From NCBI GenBank assembly GCA_028565635.1, contig JAOXYB010026956.1, positions 6,031 to 29,477 of the forward strand: DNA of 23,447 bases, written 5' to 3'. The position numbers were made by a program, and so were the translations under genes. The stretch comes from Phoronis ovalis. Lineage: Eukaryota > Phoronida > Phoronidae. The first letter of the stretch is position 1. Each line of letters begins with the position of its first letter. Of this stretch, positions 10,901 to 22,900 are shown one piece after another. The notes below the pieces were generated by a model. The model saw only the letters and a program-made list of their open reading frames with translations. It ran no database searches and was not told the DNA's origin.

Positions 10901-13900
10901 GAATCACACAGCTTATATTAGGATAAAAACAGACCATGACAAAAGTCAACAAATGTTAGTTTTACCAATAGAAGTAGAAGTTTCTTCAGGTGAGTAGAGG
11001 CAACATATTTTAATTCTTATGGCCATTTTCAAGTTGGCACAATTTTTGAGTGGGAGATTGGTAGTTTTGGACAATTTCTATTGAAAGCAATGACAGAAAA
11101 TGAGCTACAAAGCGGGAAACTTGACAGCTAAGATTATAGTTCCAAATGTGTGTATCAGTGTTCTGGTAGAATTAATTGTATTTGGTATCATTTTTGCTAA
11201 GGCGACAAATTTCAGTATCTCGACTTGATTACAGCGTAAGTTAAGTCACAAGGTTCGTATGTTCCATGTTTTAGAGCTACAAACTGAGGTCTGATTTGTC
11301 TAATGTTCTTGTGGAATGATTAATTAACTGTTTCCTAAAAAATACCATTAACCTTATTCCTTCTTTGTCTCTTTTTAGCGCCAGGGTTATACACACCGAC
11401 AGAATTGCTAGACTTCGGAATATTACGAACACTAGACAGTCCGAAATCTCTCAAATTAAATGTAGTCAATTCGTGTTCAAAACCTATACATATTACAGTA
11501 AGTGGTCATTGGATAGAAATATGCAACTGCTTTTGATGAATGATTGTTCCTAAATAGAGAATTTTCATTAGTTGAATTTATTTTCGTTCAAAAGTTAGAA
11601 GTTTAATCTTAAACATGATCAAACTAGAAAAACCCAAGACAGCAGTTTTCTCTTCTTACATCTGCGAGCTATTTGTAGTTCTTTGTTTCCAGAGCTACAG
11701 AAACGCACAAGGAGAGAACCATTTCTTAAGAGTGGTGTGTGAAGAAGTAGTGCCATGTAGGAACACTCAAAATTGATACTTTAAATTAAATTAATATTTA
11801 TTAATGTCACTTTTTTGAAGAGCGTTCAAGTAGTTCCACCAAATGATGCGATCAGCATTGAATTCAGACCAATAAAAGTGCCTGCGGATAGTGTAATGCG
11901 ACCATCTACAATAGCAACAATAACGTATACTGGTATGTTTTACAGCATTGTATAATATGGGTAGTAATGTGTATAACTTGCTTTAATTTTAGATAGTAAA
12001 ACCTTGTAAACTCAAACATAATTTTGGCAGGCATGCCTAGTTTGTGAAGGATCAAAGGAAAGANNNNNNNNNNNNNNNNNNNNNNNNNNNNNNNNNNNNN
12101 NNNNNNNNNNNNNNNNNNNNNNNNNNNNNNNNNNNNNNNNNNNNNNNNNNNNNNNNNNNNNNNAATAGACATTTCTGTTACAGCTTCAAAAGCAATTAAT
12201 CTAAAACAGTGGTCAGGAAAAATCATAGTCAAGTCAAAAAATACTCAGCATAAACTTACCATACCATATGAAGCTAACGTTCTTCATGGGTAAGTATACT
12301 CGCTAAATGTAAGGCATTCGTGGAACCACTGTCTCTATATAGCATCTTCAAACAAACATCATTATTAAGTACTCTTAAGATGGAACAAAATTAAACTACT
12401 AGAAATGTGTCAAGAAGTGTCGGAAAAGCGAACAACCTCTCTATGTACGAATAGCTTCTAGCAGAAATAAACACAATTTATTGTATAATATGATGTACTT
12501 TTAGCCGATGATCAATATATTTTTCAGGTCTTTAGCATACAATGAGAGCCTGCTAAGATTCTATGTGGGAAAGCCTCCGTTCAACAATGAAACTCGTAAC
12601 CTGACAATAACTAACACTTTCAACGTATCTATAGTAATATATAACGTCAGCTTACCTGATGAGGTCTACAGATATTTTGCTGTAAGTTGTTTCTTGTTTA
12701 CTATGGTTTATTGGTAAGGACCCAGATTAATTCAAGCTATGTATAAGATTCTTGGTGATGTCTCCCCATCACCTTATCGAATTGATGCATATTCTCTAAA
12801 AGTAACTATTTTGTAAAACTCGAGTAATGTATGAAATGAATATAATTTTATTGCCTGCTTGTTGAAAGGATTGCAATGACCTTGACCTTGATGTATTTCA
12901 TTGTAGTCGCATATAACACCTGTTTTTCAGATTGCAAATTTCTCCGGGCCTGTGATTCTAAAACCTCAGGAATCTATTCATCTTATGACGCTGTATTTTC
13001 TGCCAGATACAAACGATCTACACTTTAGTGTCCCACTAACGTTTAACACAAATGCTTCAGCATTCCATCTGCCTGTGATTGTATATAATGGGAAATTGAA
13101 AGTAAGTCAATCCAAAGATGCCTAAACGAAGACCTGTTGTAATATCTAGTGAATGGGAATTGCCTTGGCCTGATTTTTATATTATAGTTAAGGTTGGGCT
13201 CCACTGGTTTTTCACATTTTCGTGATAATTGGCATACAAATATGCTTTTCCAAATTACTTCTTGAGCAGAAGCTCGCAAAATGAGCAATGAAATTACCTT
13301 GGAAAATGAACCCATATGAGAGGAATTGGCTGATGAATTTGACAATTGCTTCATATTTTACTACTAAGTGTCACTAATAATCGAAATGTTTGATGGCTGC
13401 CACTTTGTGTAAAGAACAGATAAAATTAGAGGCTTTTATTATCTGTATGTCTTGTAAACGGAATTCAACTGAGGCAAGAGATAAACAACGTCTACTAAAA
13501 TGCAGCCTCACTTTAGACATAAAATTACCTGTGCCTTGTGCGATTTTTCGTAACACGTTACAATTTTTGCATCTTCAGCTTGTACATCATCGGCCTGAAA
13601 TCTACGAGGGGCAACTAGACTTTGGTACTCTAGGTATGGACGAGGAGAGAAGTATGACATTTACACTGCGAAATGACAATCCTGTTGATGTAAGTTAATT
13701 CTATTTATATTACTATTAAATTTAACAAGGTATCATTTTCTCCCTCTATTGTAAAATGCAAGCTGTTTTTTTTATTTATCTTTAGCATGTGATGTTTTAA
13801 AAATATTGAACATTTAATTTCATGTCTCATAAGTAATGTGTTCATTATTTCTGTTTTGCAGTTAGTTATTACTGAATATCGAGCAAATCTTCGGAAAACA

Positions 13901-16900
13901 GGTCTAGAACTCCTTGGCATAGAAAAGGGGAATGGCACAGCGCTAACAAAACAGCATAATGTGTCAGAAATACAGACGTATCCTGTAAGTTTTAGTTCCG
14001 TATACAAATAATTGGTCTTGTGATAATTTTCGTCATAAATTCTCTGTTATGTCTATTTTCTTATCAGTATTCTAATTTATTGAAATCAATCAAAATTTCA
14101 TATATTTTCTGTAATACAGTTTGCCATATGTTTTATAGGAGCAAAATCTGAAACTAATGTATTGGGAATTTTGCCTTTACTTGTAACCAAATACTAGTTT
14201 GACTTTTGTATTTTTTCTTGCAGCTTATTTTAAGACCATACCATTTTGCTGTGTTCAGTGTCAATCTGGTTGCCCCGGATTATGAAGCTACTTTTGCAGC
14301 AGAAGTTAAAATTGTTACGCAATACCAAACGTTATATATTCCGATGACTTTACGAACAGCAGAAGGCAGTATACAGGCAGTACCCGAAAAGACAATCTTT
14401 GAGAAGGTGTTTCCGGTATGTGTTCATATTTGTGAAACAAACTATGCTTTCTTTGTGGATATCTGATAGGATACTTTTCAGGGCATTTTGTGCTTGGTAG
14501 TATGCGTGCATTCATATCTTTGTTGACTGCCTACTTATGTTAGAAACTCAGTGCACTGCTTACAATAGTTGTTTTGCCAGTTGGTTATCAGTAGCTACCA
14601 GGTCTCAGTGTTTTGAATATGGCAGAATGCTTATCACTGCTAATTTTCTAAACGATCACATGCCTGTTATAAAGCAGTGGATGATCAGTGACATCTACAT
14701 CCACCCATAAGCCTTATATAATATTTATCTATAAAATTATTGTGCCCTGTAAGTTTACAAAGTCAAATCTACTAAAACCTTTTATTTGAAATTGATCTTT
14801 TATTTGTTAGTGATATTACTTTTAATAACAAGAGTCCTGTCATTTTAGGGTAAAGTGCCGTACAAGATACTCAAATTACGCAGTACCTTTGAAACCTATA
14901 TGGAAGTTGAGAGGGTGTATTTTCAGCCAAATGATACCAGATTCTACTGGGAACCTCCAAAAAATTCTCCAATCATGCTAGAACCAGAACAAGATACTAT
15001 AGTAAGTCCTTTGCACAATGTTTGCAGATTGTCTTGTCTGTATGATGAACGGTGCAACAAGACTGCAAAATGTACCAGATCCTTTCTTGTTTGGAAATGC
15101 TACAAATGAAATCACTTCTGTTTAAAAAACTGTTTTGGAATGTGCAGCAGATAATCTGTTTGTTTGACTACTCTGTAATTTTAATCAATTGTACTAGTAA
15201 TAATATTATTTGTTTTTACAGGTTGGTAAATTATACTTTGATGCTAAAAAGGAATGTTATGATGATTGCTATGTGGGATTGCCAACATACATTCCAGGTA
15301 AAAAAATCTTCTTTGATGTTTACACGTTGTGCAGTTATAGTTGGGTAGTTCTACGCGTCCCACAAATGTTTCCTGCTGTCTTCAATCATCAGGCTGTGAA
15401 TAGGCATTTACACGTGAACTATTTTGTTTCTGACCTGTTGTTCATAAATGTGAATTCCCTTTGTGCGTGCCTCGTCATGACCTAATGATGCCTGTAATAT
15501 ACATCTGGAATTTCAATGAATTTTTACACAAAAGTTTACATAGCTGAGGAATATAAGTACAATTCCATGCTTATATTTCTTTGTTTGGTCATTATGGGTG
15601 TTCACATATCTAATGAAATAACCTGTGCACCGTAACTAATCTAACTACAAATCCCTAAACTTGATTGGAGGAGTTTTCAATGAGTATTTTACGATAAAAG
15701 AATCGAAATTTATAGGTTACTTTTGATTTTTGAATTCATTAGCATTAGGCATAATTTTCTTGTACGTTTCAGCTGGTCATCAGTGGTTGCTTGGCCTGCA
15801 GTTAAATAAAGATGTAGCAGATATAGACCAGTACCTGTATACAAGATTCTGGCAAAAGTGGGACATCTTTGGTCTCATGGAACAATCTACGTAAGAAAAC
15901 TTTTCATTTGTGCAAAGTTATTAAATTGCGTGACTTATTTGATAACTTTTGTAGAAGATGTTTACGAGCCAAACGAAGATTATAACAAGTTGAAGAATAG
16001 TGTATATGTCACTGAAACTAAGTTGTGAAATAACGATATTTTACATAGTAATGTTAGTAATTCATATTTAGTATCAGCGGCACTGTTTTAATCCAAATTT
16101 TGTTGCGGTGAAATTTTAATAATATTCATATTTTTTTTACAGAGTGAATGTTACAGTACAAGTAGATATCAGCGACATCCATGGTTTTTTATTCCCAGCC
16201 CAGGTTCACTTTCATTGGCCGTCATTTCTTGACAGATCTCGTTTACGATTTCCTTTAACTCAAATTGGCAATTACACAGTAAGTTTTAACATCGTAATAA
16301 TGGACAATGCTTGATAAACTTGTACTTATAAGATGTTTGTATATTTTTTAATAAATTTGATTAACTACAATTCCTCGAAGACCCTACTAGATAATTAACT
16401 ATGAAATACACTAAATGAAGTAAACTTTTTTTAAGTTTTCAATATTCCTGACTCCCTGTGAAACGTTGGTTTTCTGGCATGTCCTACTGAATATGTAACA
16501 TGTGAAGCAAAAATGCTTATATGTTACAAGCTATACAGAAATAACTAAGTCTGTGTGAATGCAAACGTTACTAACGTGTGTGTGAAATGCTGAATTAATA
16601 TTCATTGCTGTTTTGTTTACTTTTTTCAGAAACTATTCTTTGATATAGAAAATCCATCTGACATGCCAGTTCTTATTCAAATTTTGCCACTACCCATTTA
16701 TCCCAATCCACAGACTATTGTTGACATGCTAAGTCCGCGTCTGAGTACCTGTTTAAGTGACTACATAGAAATGGATGATCCCGATATTTTTACGTTACAA
16801 AATCTGGAAGAATATGATGTAAGTAAAGGCGGGGTGCATATGAGGTTATTTTCAATGAAATTCTTGGATAATACCATTATATTTTTAGCAGGATCCTAGA

Positions 16901-19900
16901 TTTTCTGAATTCTTCTGTGAACATATTGTTTGGACTAAATTCACTGTGCATTATCGTGCAATACAGATGATTTGTTTTAAAACCTGTGCTGAATTTTATA
17001 TGGTTATAAATGTACAGAAATTTGAATACAGCAACATTCATTCATTTATTTTTTTTCAGCCCCTGCCCGATAACCCTGCGCTTTTAGCTCGGAAATACAT
17101 AGCTGAAACATTAGGCGTGAAAACACATAACAAAACTATAGGTTTTATTTTGGCACCTCGAGCAGCTATCAGGACATACTTGGCTTTTCGCCCGAAGGAC
17201 GATGTCCCTCGTACGTCTCTTATAGTTATTCGCAATAATCTGACCATAATAGATGCGTTAGTGGTTCATGGCCAAGGCGCATACGGAGAGTTGAGATTTA
17301 GTAATCAGAAAGCTGGTTCCCCAACCCCACTGCTGTTTGAGTTAAACAAAACACATCTGCAAAATTGTGAGAGTAAGTATACGCGCATGTTTAAGGTGAA
17401 TAAGGTGTCACTAACATTCATAAGCTATCCCTTTAGGTGCATTTTCAAAGAATAATTTCCAATAAGAATTATCAAAATTATTAAATCCATTTTAAAGTTA
17501 CAGGCAATAATGTTGGTGGCTTTGGAAGCTGCCATTGTGAAGTTTTATTACCCACAATGCAAAGTGCACTGACATTAGAGATGAACAAGGTTGTATGCAT
17601 TTGTATGGTAAAAAAATGTAAAATCATTTATATTTTATTTCTCAGGCTGTTGAAATGTAATAGTTTTGTGAAGGTGTAGTCTAAGGTATATTTAAAGCAA
17701 ATAACTGCATTTTAATCTTGTTATGTGTGTATGTAAATGAAAAAAAATATTTTCCTGTATGGCTACATGTACATGCAAACCTTGTTTATCTCTGTTGTAA
17801 TCAGCAATGCATTATGGGTAATAAAGGTTATAATGGCAACTTCCAGGGCCACCATCACAAAGGCCTATAACTTGAAAATGGATGGAGCAATTTTGATAAT
17901 TCTTAATAATTATTCTTTTAAGATGCATGTAAGTGAATAGCTTATATGTCATGTTAGTGACACCTTGTTCACTTAAGGATATTGGGGTTAGTGCAACTAT
18001 TCAATTGTTTCCAGTTATCACATTTACTGACACAGTAAAATGGAAAGTTAGAGAAATTATTATAATTTTTTTTAAAATTTAATACATTTAATTATAAATT
18101 GATTTTGAAGATCGCTATACACTTGTGGTATTCATTATATGTGGTACTAACAGAAAAGTTTTATAATTTATATACATATGCGTAGTAATACAAAGATCAA
18201 CCACTATGAATTGTCATGTGTAGTAATAACTAATTGGCATTTGTTTACAGAAAAGAAACTTTCAAAAAATCACATGCCTAATTATACAGTTAAACGAACA
18301 TTCACCATAAAGAATACGGGAGAGTTAGCCGTATTTGTGCATGGCTATTCGATCAATGGTTTACCTTGCGAGGGGTATGGTTACCGGGTGCTAGACTGCG
18401 AGTCATTTAATCTTCATCCTGGTCAAACAAAGAAGATAGATTTAGCGTGAGTAATAAATGTACTATCTCGCTCATGCCAAACTTGGTAGTTAAGTTTTAG
18501 TACTTTTCTGTGGTAGTAGGTGCAGTTTAGAGCATCCAGTACCTTAATTAGGTCAGAAATTGTACTTTTAATAGCAGTAAGTTAAAATTTCCATTCTGTA
18601 AGTTGCAATTTCTGGTGCATCTTTTACAAGAGTTCATCTTAATTCAGACAAATACAATGTTTTTCGAGTGTCTCCTTATTGATTACATTGTAATAAATGT
18701 GGTGTACTTTATTATGATATCAACACTTTGAATTTCTGCTAACTGAGGTGTATTTTTATGCTAGGTTTACACCGGATTTTACCATGTCACGAATACGTCA
18801 TACACTATCGTTACACAGTAGTCTTGGTAAAGTGATGAATTACACTCTGCAGGCAACGATACCACCGCATTTCTTATCAAAATGTTCAGTTACATTACCA
18901 CGACCACCTTGGGAACATATTATTTATTACAGTGTTGTATCAACAACCGTTTTCTTCCTATTTTGTGTTTTGGTAGCTTCCTATTTTGAATCTGAACGCA
19001 TATTCCAAGCAGATATTCTCATACAAAGCCACTTACTCACAAATGGGCAGTTTGATCGCAGTAAAATATTCGATCTGAGACGAATAGCAGGATTTGGAAC
19101 TAAAAAGGATTACAAGATCTCAAACCATATTGAAGATAACCTCACTAATGGTTCGGCAGATATGAAAGATAAAAAAGAAATTATCCCAACAGGGAATCAT
19201 CATAACCCTAAAAATACACCCTCTGTGAAAAATAATTTCACTGAAAATTTGAAACCTTTGTATGAAAGGCAGAGCTCTCGAGAAAAGGAGGTTAAAAACA
19301 ACCACCATCATCACCATATTGCACCTGTACACGTCAAGGCAAATAATGAGAAACTTAATGTAGTTAATTGCACTAATGAAAATGTAAAGTTTGATGGGAA
19401 ACAACGTAGAAAACAATGTACTAAACGCTCTATCAGTAAAGAAGAGAGCGTTGCAAACACTGATGCCATAGAGAAGAAAGCCACAATTAAAGAAACCACA
19501 GACAAAGAAAGCACCAAGAAACTTACGGATTGTGAACAAGCTAACAATGAGAAAAATAATAAGATCAACAACTCTAAGCTTATTAAAGAAAATGGGAAAC
19601 CAAATTCTGGTCCAACAACACCCGATGTTGATGTTGCCGTGGTCACCAACGACTTGTCCTTTGAGAATGAGTTTGGAAAGAAAGAAGGTAAATTGGTTAT
19701 AAGTAAAATTTTCTACAATATGTTTGAATACAGTGTGTGTATGCATTATATTTTTGGTCAGTTATTAAGTTGCAGCCTGCTATACTGTCTTCCACTTTAG
19801 AATTAACATCCCATCCATTATAAAAATTTTTAAAGTTAATACAGTTGATGGCGCACCTGGCAATAGATCGAATTTATTTTGGAGTTCATTTGACGAAATG

Positions 19901-22900
19901 TTTTGTATGACTGATTCCATGACGTTATATTATGACATGCATTCTCATTAAAAATAGCACTAAACAATTTATTAATTCTAGGTAAAGCTAAAGTAAAACG
20001 CAAGTCTAAAACAGCTTTAAGGAGAGAGGAGAAGGAAAGGCGTGAAAAGGAAAAGCTTTCACGCAAGGAGATGGTAGACAATGACAAAGACGATGCTTCA
20101 TCTACGACAACTGAATCATCTAGCATGGACAATGATGACAAGGTAAGCAGCTGAGCTTCTTTATGGTCAGAGTTACCATACCGTATGAGAAGCAGGCACA
20201 TCTGCTTGTAACAAGATTTCATTTTTTCTGTTGAACTATTCCTTTTTGGTTTTTTTTTTGTGGTTATTGGGTGTGCAGCATGTTGCTAATCGGTGCATCC
20301 TGGCAACACTCGTGAGTAAAATGAGTAGCCATATTTGTTCCAGTGCTTTGATGTTGTACTTGAGTGGCAGTAAGCAATCATGTAAAGATGTGTGAAAAAC
20401 CTATTCTTATTTCTCTGTATTATTTCAGAATTCCAGTACTGGTTGTTTGACACCAGAGCCACAGTTTCCAAAGCAGACAAAGATGAAAATGAAACAAAAA
20501 GGCCAGAAATTGTCTGCTGAAAATGATATCGGCAATCTGAATGGGGGAGCTGGTGACACTGAGAATCTGTTTGAGCTCCTGGCCCCAAAATCGAAATCAA
20601 GGAGGAGTAAAACGGACAAGAATCTTCGTCCTAAGTTAGTATTTCCAATCTGTGATAAATAACATGAATCAGTGTCTTCCTATAAAAAGGTTGAATGGAA
20701 TGACATGCAGATGCAATAGTGGGCTAAAATATTAAATATTATTCTTTGGGCTGTTCCATTAAAAATCATCAGGGGTCCCGGACTGGAAAATAATTAAAAT
20801 TTTGCAAAATTCCAGTTACTCGGGTAGGGGGAGTTGAGACTAATTCGAATTATGGGAGTAGGGGTAGGCAGGCAGCCTTAATTAAATTAACCGGGGTATT
20901 AGACTACAAACCTTTCACCTCCAACTCAATTGACAATAATCAAAAACGTGCCAGGAAAATATGTCGACAATTTCCTTCATCTTGCAATCTCCACAACTGG
21001 AAACAGATTATAGGACAGTCCAAGTCAAAGTAGCATGTGGTGGTACTAGTAGTCAAATGTATCTAGCTTGAAAGCAACATTTTTTCTTGATGACCAAAAC
21101 GACAAGAGTTAGATTCCACTCTGAGGGGCCCCACTGATCAACATAATGTTTCAACTAGGAGTTTTCATAATTTGACAAATTGTCAACACAAAAATTACAT
21201 ATTAAAAAAGCTTATTTTATAATTAGTAGTAATTAATACAGGTTAGTTAAAAGATATACCATGAAATAATAAGGTTAGTACAAAATACCCATCTCTCTAA
21301 TTTCTAAAAAATGGAATCTCCTATGTGATAGCCCCCCCTGGGCCAGCCTTTGGAGACAATGATCTAGGCTATTGTGCTACATAGCAACAAGTCTTGTGTA
21401 CAAGACCCAAAGTGAACTCTGCATTTTCCAGTGTATTTTTTCTGCACTATAATTCTGCATGATAATTTAGACCAAAATCTATCTCTGAAAGGTATGTTCT
21501 CACAAAATAAATACTATTTCTTTGGATTTAACTTAGATCAGTGTTTAATACTTCTGATATCTCAAATTTTTTTAAAGTTTTAATGTACGAATTAGAGAAA
21601 GTTTACATCTGATGATGCTTTTCAAACAAGGAGCATCTACAAACACGGTGATTAGCAGGACTATTGTTTCCCATTTGTTGACATGTTATTTTTCTAGACT
21701 TTTGATCTTTAATACATAATGTTTCCATAAATTCTAATTACTATGGGAAGGGGGTTTAAAATTATATTAACAGGGGGAACAGAAGATAATTCAAATTACT
21801 TGGGTTGAGCCTGCTAGGTTTAAAAAAATTCCAATTTTTATCGAATTATAAGGGGAGGGGAGACGAAAATAATTTGAATTACTATCATGGTAGGGAGGTG
21901 CAAATAATTTTCTTGCCCCCCTCCTTGATAATTTTTAATGGAGCAGCCCTTAGTTGTTGTTTTTGTTAACTTGAAAATAACTTTTGTTCGAATTTTTTAC
22001 TGCAAAGGCATTGACCTGCTGCAACTTGGAAAGGTCACCACAATAAGTATAACTTCAAGTCTCCAAAATAAAAATTTACTTACTTTGTTAAAAATGATTA
22101 AGTTAGAAAAATTTTAATTTACTTTTACAAAAATTTTAGCGAGATTTCACTTCCATACACGCCCCACCAAAAACCAGAAGAGAAGGAAGTCATGAAAGAG
22201 GTCCCAACATCACCCCACACCATTGCTGCTGATGCTGCTTCCAAAGCTGCGCTGAAAGCTGTCAAAGGAAGACCCACCAAGCACAAGAGTGAGTTGCTTA
22301 TAAATGTTGATTAACAGGGGCTGTAGTTGATTACAGAAATTAAAAAGTGACAGTACCAGGCATTTTATCACTGGCTATGAATTGAATAAGAAAACTATTC
22401 CACTCCTAACTGTAAACTCGGTGTCTTCTATATTTCAATGTTTAAGTCAACTTTTTGAATTGCGGTTATGTTTATTTTACTAACTTCATCTGTAAAAACA
22501 GAACAGCATATCCTAAACATGCATGTAATATGTTGTTCAATCTGTAGAAATTCGTTGATCTCTAATTTGTCTGAAATTTACTACAACTACAATTGCATGC
22601 TTTCAATTGCTGAACTAAGTATATGCTTGAATGTTTCTGCATGTCACATAAAGGCTAATTCTCAATCTATTTACTCTGTGAATTCACAGCAAAGAATTGG
22701 GCCTGCACATCAGATTACATCATTCATTCATTCATTCGACTTTAAAAATGTCCAACTCCCTGATGAACAGTATTTGAATGAAGCATAATGGCTCACTTGA
22801 GGGTTTAGAAAGATCTGATTGCTGGCTTTTTGAAAACTGTTCTTATTAAATGAATACCAAATGCCATTGCTTTGAAATTAAGGAAACAGATGTGTAATGA

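Noticed and set aside
13390-13578. Intron sequence open in frame with exon e12
   Set aside because: Exon e11 ends YNGKLK and joins directly to LVHHRPEI as in the vertebrate protein; ATCTTCAG at 13571-13578 is a good acceptor. The upstream frame has no family similarity.
17737-17940. 67-codon open frame inside the foldback element
   Set aside because: It reads across the loop and right arm of the inverted repeat and has no transposase or other motif.
19120-19746. Antisense open frame of 208 codons (and a nested 112-codon one)
   Set aside because: It lies opposite exon e22; its hydrophobic Phe/Leu/Ile-rich translation is what the reverse complement of Lys/Glu/Asn codons gives. No start context or similarity supports it.
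22468-22788. 106-codon open frame in the intron between e25 and e26
   Set aside because: Cys/Ser/Asn-rich translation with no similarity; exons e25 and e26 join in phase without it.
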